Source: Microcebus murinus (lineage: Eukaryota; Chordata; Mammalia; Primates; Cheirogaleidae). Taken from it: a stretch of DNA of 64,000 bases. Shown here piece by piece: positions 1 to 13,400 of the stretch. The position numbers and the translations under genes were made by a program. Each line of letters begins with the position of its first letter. Within the stretch, counting starts at the first letter, position 1. The notes beneath the pieces are model-generated. The model ran no database searches, had not been told where the DNA came from, and was given only the letters and a program-made list of their open reading frames with translations. Location: positions 57,737,001 to 57,801,000 of the forward strand of contig NC_134120.1 of the NCBI RefSeq assembly GCF_040939455.1, read 5' to 3'.

Positions 1-1323
1 CATAGAAGTCAAAAGGGAGAGAGAAGAGGGACCTTGCAGTGGTTGTCTGTGTTATAACGCCCACTTTGGCTAAAACAAAACTGTCATTCATAGCAATGGT
101 ATTGTAAGTTGGCAGTGCCTTTTCAGAGGTTAATTTGGGAACATTAAGAGTCTTAACAACACTTATAACCTTTAACTTAGCAATATCACCTCCAAAAATC
201 TAGCTTACTAAAACAATCAGGCTGGGTACCCTGGCTTACTGTAACCCTAGCACTCCAGGTGGCTGAGGCAGGAGGATGGCTTGAGGTCAGGAGTTGGAGA
301 CCAGCCTGAGCAAGAGTGAGACCCCCATCTCTACTAAAAATAGAAAAATTAGCTGGGCGTGCTTGTGCACACCTGTAGTCCCAACTACTTGGGAGGCTGA
401 GGGGAGGAGGATAGCTTTAGCCTAGGAGTTGAAGTTCCAGTGAGCTATGACACCATTGAACTCTAACCAGGGCAACATGGAGAGACTCTGTCTCAAAAAA
501 AAAAAAAAAAAATTAAAAATCCGATAAATTCAGATCAATAATTCCATACTTACAATTCCATAATCCAAAAAAGTCTGAAAACTCCTTTGGGCAACAAATC
601 TGTCCAGAATGGATGTGATGCTGTATATAGTTTCTATTTAAATCATTCAGGTTATCAGCCTGGCCTTCAAAGCCATTCACAATTTGGACTCAGCCTACTT
701 TCATGAGTTCATTTAACCAATGTAGCCACCTACAGGTGCTGTCGATCTATAACACAAAACCGCTGGCTAGTCCCCAAACCTAAACACACATGCCTCACAG
801 CAGTGCCTTTGCTGAAGTTATTCCTACATCCTGATGTGTATTCCTCCCTAGCACAGGCCCCATGCTCTTTCCAGAAAGCTTCAGATGCCTTCCTCAATCA
901 CAACTAATTTATCATCACCACCACCCCAAGATTCCCAAGCACATTTTTATACTGTTGAGGTATATATTTCATACAATCTGAAGTTTGACTATGCATCTCT
1001 TTTCTGCATTTAGCTAAGGTTTCTTAGAGAGCACAGGCTAAATATTTCATTGTTCCTCCAATTTCTAATCGTAATGCTTTATACTGAGTAGCAACTTTAG
1101 GTGACTACTTTGTACCCTAATGATATTAAATTAAGGATAAGTATAATCATACAGGATATACAGAAATAAAATTTAAAATCCCTTTACTCAATAAAAGTGT
1201 CCATTTGTATGCTGGCAGGTAAGAAGAAAGAGAGGGCCAAAAACCCAAAAACTTGGCATAATAACTACAACAACAAAGGAAGTGGCAGGGTAAGTACTAG
1301 GAAAACACAACTCTCTTCAGTAC
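1..1323. other. CEP192 intron with one Alu
   Basis: AT-rich intronic DNA downstream of the last visible CEP192 exon. Apart from the Alu at 222-512 I recognise no gene, RNA gene or further repeat here. Confidence 0.6.
222..512 (+). mobile_element. Alu SINE
   Basis: Both arms are present, ending in an A17 tail. It is diverged, lacks the long ATTAATTGG linker, and is antisense to CEP192. Confidence 0.85.
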
Positions 1324-1444
1324 CAGAAGAATCTTCCAAGCTTGTCGGTAACATAAGTTTCTCATTTTCTAATAAGCTAGTGTGGCTTAAGTCACTGTTT
1401 GGAATCCCATCTTCAGAATGTTTTCCACCATCAAGTACAACAAT
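1324..1444 (-). CDS. CEP192: CEP192 coding exon 5 (exon 6 if exon 1 is noncoding)
   Basis: 121 nt, encoding [13 protein letters not shown] through [14 protein letters not shown] plus the first base of the next codon. The acceptor is TTTCTTACAG before ATTGTT and the donor is TCTTCTG before GTACTGA. It starts in phase 0, matching the exon at 4655. The donor lacks the usual G at +5 but follows a normal exon end. Confidence 0.9.
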
Positions 1445-4400
1445 CTGTAAGAAATAAAATGGTAAGAGAAGCATACTCACAGCTTCGAAGAGCATAGTAC
1501 ATGGCTACAAAAAGGACCAAGTATTTTCTCAACCTCTCAGTATCTGTAAATCACATGCAGGCAATGAAGGGCTAGTTGTGTTCTACATATATTAATAACT
1601 CTCCTCCCTGCCCCCATGCCACACCTCCCTCCTCTGATGAACCCAATAGGATATCTTTACAAAGTTAAGGGTTCCCTCAAATTGTCTGCACATACTTGGA
1701 GAACCTAATAGTATAGTTAGAGTACTAATATTCACACAGCTGAACTTGAGCAACACACAGCTTATCACAGAAAATGAAGACAACAGCAAAGTTGGGACTC
1801 AGCAACCTTTACCTAAGTAACTTTTCATTACCATTACGTTGGAACAATCAATTTCTCTACTCAACCCAGGGACCATGTAACTCTAAAGGGCACACAGCAG
1901 TTTACAAGGACACTCAAGGCCCAGAATGAAAATGCAACATTTCCCTCTATGTGCTAATTTTATTTTAATAGTAATTTAAACATAGTAACTTAAACATTGT
2001 TAAACAATTACTAAAACAATTAACACCTTAAGAATTAAGAATTAGGTTACAAAATGCACACTAATTTTAAAGGTAAAAACATGGCAACTCAATGCAATTT
2101 TACACTTACAGAGGACAGTGCTGAGGTATTCCCATAAATATCTAAGGCACCAGGGGCACCAAGGGCTACAGTGATTTATTGTTATTTAAACTAGACGCTT
2201 CCCTAGAATATGGCAAATGTTTTAACACTTATGCAATATAAACTGTGTTATGCAAAATTTTTCATAATAAAAAATTGTGAAAAAATCTATGTGGGAAAGA
2301 ACAATGTGTAAAATGTCTCTGCCTTTTGGGTCAGGCCTGCTATTGAGAACCCCATGTGCTCTGCCACACCCCTTACACAAAGGCAAACTGAACTGAAGAG
2401 ACCCTGGAAAATGTCTCTACTCTGATAAAGCGGCATAGCTTTTACAGTTTGACAATGAGACCTACAAAAACACATTTCCTTCACTGATGTGGCTGCCAGG
2501 AGAGGCAAAGCTAGAAGAAAAGTCAAATGCAGGAGTAGCTCTCTCCAGTCTCTGTTTTCTAATATATTTATTTTCTGCTGCTCTCACTTCTTCCCCTTTT
2601 TAATCAAGCATCTCACATTTCTACATTTGTTTTGTTGCTTTCTAATTTTACTATCCCTTTCTTTTATTATTAAATAGCTCTAATACATTTTGTAAGTCAA
2701 TTCTTCACCTATACTAAGAAAATCAATTACTTTCCATAGGGAAAATTCATGGTCTATCTCTTTAGAAAAATTTTGTTCTAAATGTTCTGAAAATACATGA
2801 GTGAAGTGTAATTTGTTGTAAGAATTCAGTGGTTAAGAAATCATGCTTTCTGACTTAATTTCAACTTCACTACACCTAAACTTTTCTAAAAGGCATTTTT
2901 CACCCTTGAAACTTACACATGGGGTAAGTGTACAGACCATTTTCTGTAAAAGACCAGACAGTAAATATTTCAGGCTTTATGAGCCATATAATCTCTGTCA
3001 CTTCTCTACTCCGCTATTGTAGCCCCCAATCAGCTATAAACAAAATATAAACAACTGGGCATGGCTATGTTCCAATAAAACTTTACAAAAACAGAGCGGG
3101 CATGGTGGCTCACACTTACAATCCTAGCACTCTGGGAGGCCAAAGCGGGCAGATTGCTCAAGGTCCAGAGTTCGAAACCAACCTGAGCAAGAGCAAAACC
3201 CTGCCTCTACTAAAAGTAGAAAGAAATTAATTGGCCAACTAAAAATATATGTAGAAAAAATTATCCGGGCATGGTGGCGCATGCCTGTTGTCCCAGCTAC
3301 TCTGGAGGCTGAGGCAGAAGGATTGCTCAGCCCAGGAGTTTGAGGTTGCTGTGAGCTAGGCTGATGCTACAGCACTCTAGCCCGGGCAACAGAGTAAGAC
3401 TCTGTCTCAAAAAAAAAAACAACAACAAAAAAAAAACCCACAAAAAACTTTACAAAAACACGCAGTAGATTTGGACCAGAAGCTGTGGTTTGCCAATCCC
3501 TGGCATGGGAAATAACTTTTATTTTAGATCCTTCTGCAATTATTTTTTAAAATGATCTTAAAAATTCTTATAAAGTAAATATAAAACAAAAATTGCATCT
3601 CTTTTCTATAACTTTTAACAGTATTTAGTTTATATTTTATAAGTAAGTCTCATAAATATGAGACTGCATGCCTAAAAGTTGTATTGGGCATAAACTATGT
3701 ATCTGCTCAGTACCACTAAATTTGAACAGCCTCTTTTTACTTCATGTGGTCCAGTGGGGCTGCCAGTTGAATTCCTCTATCTGTGCATGTATATGCATAA
3801 GCACACATACAGAAGTGGACATGAGATCAAGGCTCATCCCAACTCAGTCCCTGGCACAACTCCCTAGAGTTGTCTTTTCTCTTCTTCCTTTTTTCTTTTT
3901 TAGGAGACAGTCTTGCTCTGTCACCCCAGCTAGAGTACAATGGCATTATCATGGCATCATCACTTCAACCTAAAACTCCTGGGCTCGAGCGATCCTCCTG
4001 CCTCAGATTCCCAAGTAGCTGGGACTACGCCTGTGTGCCCCTGCATCCGGCTAATTTTTTCTACTTCTTGTAGAGAGAGGGTCTCACTCTTACTTAGGCT
4101 GGTCTCAAACTCCTGACCTCAAGTGGTCCTCCTGCTCCTGCCTCCCACAGTGCTAGGATTACAGGTGTGAGCCACCACGTCTTGGTCTTCTCTTCTTTTT
4201 TGGTCATGAATATTAATGGTATAGGCTTGGGTTGCCTACAAATGAAGACAGCTTTTAAGAAATTTAACAAATTATCGAGTGACAACTACTTGCCAAGAAC
4301 TGTTCCAAGCACTCAGGATACAATTTTAAAAAAACAAAAAAACAGAGCAATCCTTACCCTCAGGGAGCTAATATTCTAAATGAAGCCAGTACAGAGTAAA

Positions 4401-7400
4401 GTAGAGCAAAGAGATGGAGGCAGCTGTGATAACAACATCAAGTCCAAGAATACACATTCCAAGATGCCAGCACTACCACTGAACCTTCTAATTATATGAG
4501 ATAAACTCCCATTTTGCTGAAGCTAGGTAAATTGGAGTTCTGCTATAAACAAGCAGAATACATTTAACTGAATATTAACACCTATAATGTGAAATATAAA
4601 CTTTTGCTCCCCTATGATGCTCCAGAAATTGCTAATAAATATATAAAAGGTTACCTTGTGCTGCTTATTATTCATCCACGATCGTAAACAAAAATCAATA
4701 GGTGAGTCTGTTTAAGAAATTAAAAACAAAAACTGAGAGACCAGGTTATTCCATCAACTAAATACCCAATAATACCTAAAAACAGCAAATGAACATTTTT
4801 ATATTGAAATAGAATAGCACTTTTAAATGATGGTACAGGAATCCATCATGGGTGGGTTAAACTAAAAGATGTTATGCAGGGAATCCTAAAAACATTATAC
4901 ACATGCCAAACAACTTGTATATGAATCTAATCAAAATTTTACAGCTACCTTCTGCTTTGAAGGGAATGTAGGAAATGGAGAAATAAGAGAAATGACACCC
5001 TGAGTAAGGAAACTACAAACCCAAACAGTGGGACAAACTGCAGGGTAACTGCCCTAGTCTATTTCAATAAGGCACTGACATAAGAAATACAACAAAACAC
5101 TGCAACATAACATACATAACCTTCCTCAGACCCTAATTCCAGCAAATCATTATGTACTGGTATACTAAGAATTAAGTTTGTTAGCCGCATTAACATCACT
5201 GTGGTTATGTAAGAAAATGTCCATGTTTTTAGAGGATACTAAAATATGACAAATAAAATGACATCTGGAATTTTTAAATATCAGAAAAAGTGGTAATAAA
5301 AAGGGGAGATGAAGTAAGTATGACAAAATCTTATACTAACTAAAACTAAGGGATAGGTGTATGGGTCTTGTTAAGATTAATATATATAATCCACATTCCA
5401 TAAAACTCATCTTTGAAAGCATACAATGCAGTGGTTTTTAGTATGTTCACAAGGTTGTGAAGCCATCACTGTCTTCACCATTCCAAAAAGAAATGCCACA
5501 CCCTATAGCAATCACTCCCTACTCTTCTCCCTCCCCAGCTCCTGATGACCACTAATCTACTTTCTATAGATTTGCCTATGGATAAATGGAATTACATACT
5601 TTGCCTTCTTTCACTTAGTATGTTTTCAAGGTTCATCTATATTCAGCACACATAGACACTTTGCTCCCTTTTATGGAAGAATAATACTCTATCATCATAC
5701 CATATGATAGACATATGGTATGTCTATCATGTGGACATACCATATTTTATTCATTCATTAGTTAATGGACATTTGAGTTGTTTCCACTTGCTGGCTATGG
5801 TAAATAATGCTGCTACAAACATTCATGTACAAATTTTTATGTAGACATATGTTTTCCTTTCTCTTAGATGTACACCCAGGAGTGAAATTGCTGGATCATA
5901 TGTTATCTTCATGTTGAATGTTTTGAGGAAGCATCAGATTGTTTTTCAAAGTGGCCGCATCATTTTACATTCTCACCAGCAATGTACGCAGGTTTCAATT
6001 TCTCCATATCCTCACCAACACTTATTTTCCATCTTTTTGATTATAGTTATCCTAGTGGGTGTGAAGTGGTATGTCACTGCTGTTTTGAATTGCATTTCCC
6101 TGGTGACTAAAGATATTGATTTTTTCAAGTGTTTATTGGACATCTGTATAACTTATACAGAGAAATGTCTATTCAAATCCTTAGTCTACTCATTTGTCTT
6201 TTTAATGATGAGTTGTAAGAGTTCTTTATATATTCTGAATACTAGTACTTTTTCACATATATAATTTACAAATATTTTCTCCCATTCTTTGGTTTGTCTT
6301 TTTACTTCTTGAAGTTTTTTTTTTCTTGCTTGTGAATGTGGAAGTTAATGTTATTCTACTTCTGTATATATGACATTTTTCACAAAGAAAAACACAAATA
6401 TTCCTTAAAACTTTTTTAACTTAAACATATAAATGTGCATCATTCATTAATCTTATAACATAAAATCAAGCAAGGCCTTTTGAGTATTGAACTACAGTTT
6501 GGAGTTACACAGTATCACTGCTATAAAAGCCTATAGCAGTCAGTTTTCAATTTCCAGTTTTGATTCCTTTGAAGGAAGAAAAAGAATGTAAAGTACTTCA
6601 AAGGAATCACAAAGCAGAAGCAGCCTGTAAACTTTTTATTTTAAACAATTTTCCCTACATTTTTGTAGTTTCTTCCCCACATCTAATTTGATAGTAATTT
6701 TTCAAATAACTAACCTTTGAGTATTTCCAAAGCATTCAACTTGGTTTTGATAGAAACAATTTTTAAATTTATATTTCACCAGTTATATAAAAATAAGTTT
6801 ATAAACAAAAATGACTCTTAATAGGAAAAGTGAAAAGTACACAAGAAATAGATGGGCTCTTTGTGCTATGGCCATCCAATAGCATGGTTTCCAAAGGAAA
6901 GGGGATTTCAGCTTAAATCAGTCAAGACAGTTAGGAGGAGAACAATTAAACTGCGGTCTCCAACCACGGGCGTGGACCAGTACCAGTCTATGGCCTGTTA
7001 AGGAACTGAGCTACATGGCAGAAGGTGAGCCAAGGGCTGGTGAGCCAGCAAAGCTTCATCCGTATTTACAGCCACTCCCCATCGCTGGCATCACTGCCTG
7101 AGCAGTTCCTCCCCAACCCCCAAGGAAAAATTGTTTTCCACAAAACCGGGCCCTGATGCCAAAAAGGTTGGGGACCACTGAGTGAAGAAAACTTTTCCCA
7201 TAAAAGTACTGTAAATATGATATTAATAGGTACATGTCAAAACAAAGTATTTTCAGTTTTCCATATAATAATACACAAAAATATATAGTCCGAAAATGAG
7301 GAAATGAAAATTAAAATATACATATTACAAAATAATTTCTAATAGTACCTTGTACTTGTTCCAGTGGTGAAGTCCTATCAAAAAGATCCTGGTCCTGAAA

Positions 7401-10400
7401 GGATTTTGTAGGTTTAGCTTGATCTTCCTCTGGTCTTGCTATATCACTTTGAATAGCTGACTGTTTTATCAGAGCATTTGACGAATGCTGACTTTCCATA
7501 TAGTTCCTTTTCCTACAGATAGAACTTTTGCATTAGAGAATAGAATAATGATAAAATGTTCGTTACTTTGGGTAAATCCATAAAATATCTATTAATCGGT
7601 TATGTATTTCATATCTCAAAAAGAAAAAAAATGGATATAGTGAAAAGAAACATTTCTGGGTCTAGGCAGAAACTACAATTGGTAACATTACTGGGCATTC
7701 TGGGGACTGAAACAACATTTTGGGTCTAGTGTATAGTCTACCAAAATCAAAGAGAATATAATATTCCTACTCTGCCTCTCAATGATAAAAAGTTTTTTCT
7801 TTTGCAGGTAAGTATCCCTGAAACTATCATATCTAGAGAAAAAGTCAGCTTTCTACAAATAAGACAGACCTAAAGGATATTGGTATATTTGCTAAAATAG
7901 CTAAATCTCTGAATTAGTAACCATTTTAAAAGTTATACTTTTACCCCCTGCATCTGTTCTTGTCCTTATCTTTTTACTGCCTCTGCTGTTTTATACGTAG
8001 ATCAAAATGTTTTTCCTTAAAGGCAATTCTCCTCCCAACCTCTGCAAAAGCTCTACGTCTCTAGCAGCTCACCACAGCAAGAGAAGGGATGGAGATGGAA
8101 CTTCAGGAAAAAGCCTCAAAATGGGACAAATTCATCCTTTAACAAAGTGATACCTAGAGCCAGACTCAAATTCGGCCAGGATGGATGAAAAAAACAGCCC
8201 TTCTATATTTTGCAAATCCCAACCCTCCGTGCCTAAGGAAACTCTCCAAACCTAATTACAATTCATTTCCCAATTTCTCTCTCTCTCTCCTTTGAGGATG
8301 TAGTAGTGAAAATGCATTAGCTTAAGCCAAAGATGCACTCATGGGGTAGATACAGGAAAATTTCACCCTGAGTATAAGAGAGGGTAGGGGTAGGTAGAAA
8401 GACTATAAAGACAAAGTCACGTGGGTAGAGGGCACAGAAAGGAAAAGGGGTGGGGAAGCAAGACGGTGACAAAAAATAAACAAACAAAAATCAAGTCAGG
8501 ACATTTAGGTTGACTTCCTGATTTTAAAGCACAGCCCTGTCCCCGCCCCCCCACCCCCGCAAGAAAAGCATATGGTAATGGTTGGAACTTTAGGACAGTT
8601 GAGGGCAGGGCACGCTACATTTACCACTACTACCACCCCTTAAAAAATCTAATTCCTCAAAGCTATAGCTATCCCTTGTTTTTATTAGCCCATGAAAAAT
8701 TTCCAAAGAAAGTCATAAGTTCAAGATAAAGTGGCAAGAGCAATTTCCATTAGTTCAATAAAATGATAGCAAGGAAATTTATAAATGTGAAGCAATCTGG
8801 ATGACCGGATTCTAGAATCTGAAAGGCAAATGGTGTATGCAGAAAAAAAGAAAGCTACAATTCAGAACCAGAACAGAAGGGATCAGAAGCAGAGAAGAGA
8901 ACAATCCTATGAGGAAGAACCACAGAGATGTTTTGTGAGTACAGGCAGAAGGGCAGGAGGGGGTCAGAGTGAGAGCAGGAGAAAGAGGTTAACTGAAAGT
9001 CCATCCAGCAGCTGTGAAGGCGGCACCTGCCTCTCCTCCCCAACCTAACAAACATTACAGCAATGTCACCCTGGCAGTGAACACCTGGAAAGGGGACAGG
9101 AAAAGAAGAACTTTCCTGTAGAAAAGGTATATAAAATGCCTGTGGAAAAGGAAGTGATGGTGGTAACAGCAGCCTAGAATAAAGCTTAAACATCTGACAT
9201 AAATTAGAGACTCCCAATCTGCTCACTCTAAAGTGAATTCATACAGGAACAATGTCCTACTAACAAGGAAGCCAAATACAAACGAGACCTAAGGATGCCC
9301 ATGTTAGCAGCTAAGGATGCCCTGTTAGCAACCAGAAGACAGCCACAAATCAAACATGAGGAAAAAAAGTAGCAGTTCCAGAGATAAAAATGAACAAATA
9401 ACCCAAGAGGAAAGGAACAGTTTACAAAAGTTTCAAAGTTTTCTATTTAGAATCTCAGAAACATTTAAGTAGTTATTACAGTTGTCCCTCAGCATATGTG
9501 AAGGATTGGTTCCAGGACCCCCACATATAACAAAATTTGCACACACTCAAGTCCCATAGTCACCCCTTCCTATACTTGGGTTTCACATCCCTCAAATACT
9601 GTATTTTCAACCCTCCTTTGGTTGAAAAGAATTCACATGTAAGTACACCCTCACAGTTTAAACCTGTGTTGTTCAAGGGTCAACTATACAACCACAAAAA
9701 GGGGCCATTAAAAAAACAAATGACCAAAAAGAGTTCTCATGATTAAAATTATGATTGTCAAATGATTTAATAAATAGTAAATTAGAAACTTATCTAGAAC
9801 AATGTCTTTTTGCACTAAAACAAACAAAAAACAATGGAAACAGATCAACCCAGGCAATCCAAAATAGTATTTCCAGAAAGAGAAAAGAGAAAAATAGAAG
9901 AAAATTGCCAAAGAAATAATAATTATCTAGAACTAAGGCCCACAAATCTCCAGACTGATGCCAATAAGAATTTGGTGAATGGGAGGAAATATCTCCATCT
10001 ACAGGGGACTCAGAGAGGATTCTAAATGTTTCTAGACAGAAAAAAAACAGTTCACATGCAAAAGATCAAGTATCAAAATGACATCAGGCTTCTCACACAG
10101 TGTAACAATGTCTTCAAAATGTTGTGAAAATTATTTTCATCTTAAAATCCTATAGGTCAGCTAAGCTGTTAATTCCAAGGTTAGAATAAAGACATTTTGA
10201 AACGAATAAATTCCCCCTCTTCCAGAAGGGGTCAAAGAAGCTGTCCCTCACACGGGGACTAAGGCCATGCCTCTTCCAGCTGTTGACCTCCACTCAGACT
10301 AACAACCCAGGTCTTCAGATCGTTCAGGAGTCAGGGAGTGAGACCATCCACTGTGTCTCAGACCACGCCGCCAGGCCTCCTGCCTTCCCTTAACAAGCAC

Positions 10401-13400
10401 CAGCAAAACCAATTTCAAGATCTCCTCGCTGCCAGTAGGAGTTAAGAGGGTACTAGCACGAGACCATTCCCTCCCCCACTTCCACCAAGCTACTTGGTAG
10501 GATTACCAATGATCTAACCTACGCTAATTGCAATGATCAATTCTCACTTTCATTTGACATAGTTGGATAATTGTCTCTTCTTTTATACAGGTTCCTGACA
10601 TGGCTTCCAAGATACCGTTTTCCTCCTACCTCTGAGCACTGATCTTCAGTCTCCTTATCTATTCCTCCTGTCCCCAACTTCTTAATGCTCCAGCGCCTTG
10701 AAGGCCAGGCCTGGAGCTCTTCTCTCCATTCACTTCGTGCCACTGAAAATCCAGCCTCCTAAGTGGAATTCCTGCACCCATTCTTGCCTCCCACAGTCTA
10801 GTCTCCAAAAAGTAGCCAAAGTGAGCCTTTTAAAACATAATTCAGATGGAACTATTTAATGGTTTTCTATCTCTCTCAAAGTCAGAGTCAAGATCCTGCT
10901 CACACCCCTTCAGCCTCCTTACTGCTCTGTGAACACACTGGGTCTGCTCCTACCTTGGTGCCTTCATGGTGCACCCTCCACCTGAAGTCCTCTTCCTGGT
11001 GTCCCTCCCTAAGATCTTTGCTCATATCTTGCATCCTCAGAGATTCACACTGACCACTGCCTTCAGCCTTCCTAATGACCCTCTTTATCATTCTATTTTT
11101 TCTAGCACTTTTCCTTTCTAATATACTATAAAATTAGCATTTTTAATGTCTTGTTTAACATCTGTATTGTTCACTGCTATTTCCTAAGCACCGGGAAAAG
11201 TGCCTGTTACATTCTAGGCACTCAGTCAAAAATACATAATGAGTGAATGAATATACAAGGGTTAGCATCTTTAATATTCAGAAAGTACTTTCCATCCCAT
11301 AAGAACTCAAATATAAATTTAAACACAGAAAACAAGATTGTCTATAATACCACCATTACCATTTTGGTTTTACAGACCTCCAGACTTTCTTCTTGCATAT
11401 ATGTATGTATATAAATTATATTTAACTCTAAAAATCAAAGATTAAAAATATTACCATCAGCCAAGCACAGTGGCTCACACCTGTAATCCTAGCACTCTGG
11501 GAAGCCAAGGCAGGTGGATCGCTCAAGGTCAGGAGTTTGAAACCAGCCTGAGCAAGAGCGAGACCCCATCTCTACTAAAAATAGAAAGAAATTAATTGGC
11601 CAGCTAAAAATATATAGAAAAAATTAGCTGGGCATGGTGGCACATGCCTGTAGTCCCAGCTGCTCGGTAGGATGAGGCAGGAGGACTGCTTGAGCCCAGG
11701 AGTTTGAGGATGCTGTGAGCTAGGCTGACGCCACCACACTCTAGCCTGGGCAAGAGTGAGACTCTATCTCAAAAAAAAAAAAGTGCCACCAAATATTGGA
11801 TGGGCTGGGAGAAGTAGGCATTCTCAAATACATCTAGTGGGAGTACAAACAGGTACAAGTTTTCTAAAGAGCTATGTGTTAATTTGTAATGGTTTTAAAA
11901 ATTTTTTTTTTTTTTTTTTTTTTTTGAGACAGAGTCTCGCTTTGTTGCCCAGGCTAGAGTGAGTGCCGTGGCGTCAGCCTAGCTCACAGCAACCTCAATC
12001 TCCTGGGCTCGAGTGATCCTTCTGCCTCAGCCTCCCGGGTAGCTGGGACTACAGGCATGCGCCACCATGCGCGGCTAATTTTTTATATATATATCAGTTG
12101 GCCAATTAATTTCTTTCTATTTATAGTAGAGACGGGGTCTCGCTCTTGCTCAGGCCGGTTTCGAACTCCTGACCTTGAGCAATCCGCCCGCCTCGGCCTC
12201 CCAAGAGCTAGGATTACAGGCGTGAGCCACAGCGCCCGGCCGATTTTAAAAATATTTTTAACTCAGCAACTTAAATCCTAAGAATTTATGTTAAAAATCT
12301 CCTAAATGTACAAAATATATCCATAAATGTATAAATACAAAGTTCATTACATTTATAATAGCAAGACTGCAATAATCTAAATGCCCAAAGACTTGAGTAT
12401 AAGCCATTAACACAATACAGATTCATATTAATTTTAATTGAAAGCTGAACACAATACTATATATTAATTTTTATAAGTTATCATAAATAGTATAACAGTT
12501 TATTCCTATTCTGTAAAAAAAAATTTAAATAACATATATGCACACAGAAAAGTCTGGAAGACTATAGATGAAAATCTATTAAGGTACAGCGGTGTGCACC
12601 TGTAGTCTCAGCAACTGGGGGGACTCACTTGAGCCCAGGAATTCAAATCCAGCCTGGGCAACATAGTGAGACCCCATCTCTAATTTTAAAAAAAAAGGTA
12701 AAAAAAAAATTGTTTTTAATGTAACCAGTAGCTATTTGCTGGTTAGTGGGATTATAGGCCTGTATTGTCTTGCTAATAATTCTCTACATGCTTTTTTCAG
12801 TGAACATACATTACTTTTAGAATCAGAAAAAATGTTTTAAAAGACTAAAAATGCATTTCAAGCACATAAAGAAAACTCTTAAAGATTCTTAGAATTAATC
12901 AGAGATGCAAGCACACTTTCAAGCTAAGACTTGTTTTCAACACAGAGAAAGCAAATGACGGTATGAACTTACTCATCATCTTGGAAGCTAAGCTGTAACC
13001 TCTCTCTTGGTTCAGCATCACTCTGGCTGCTGGGAGATGATCCAGATGGAACTGAAAACCTCCCTTCTACTAAGTAAGATGCCTGGATATCAGGATACCT
13101 ACACAAAAAATTGTTTTAATTGGTAAGAATTAAATTATGCACATTTAAATTGCACCATGACATCAGGCTGAGTGATAGTAAAACCAACCACCAGCTGGTA
13201 AAACAAACAGGGCCCCCTGTATTCAAAACTATCATCCTCTGTGCAAAGAACAGAACCTGTGGATCAGTAAGCAACGGGATGTTTATCTGTATTCACCGAT
13301 ACAGTCAGAAATCCAACCCCTTGATCCCAAAGGTAAAGATGATGCTATTCACCAAATGTTTAGGTTGAGAAAAGATGGGAAGCAATTAGATATTTAAGCA

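Noticed and set aside
5911..6264. 117-codon ORF
   Set aside because: Antisense frame of an old L1 fragment.
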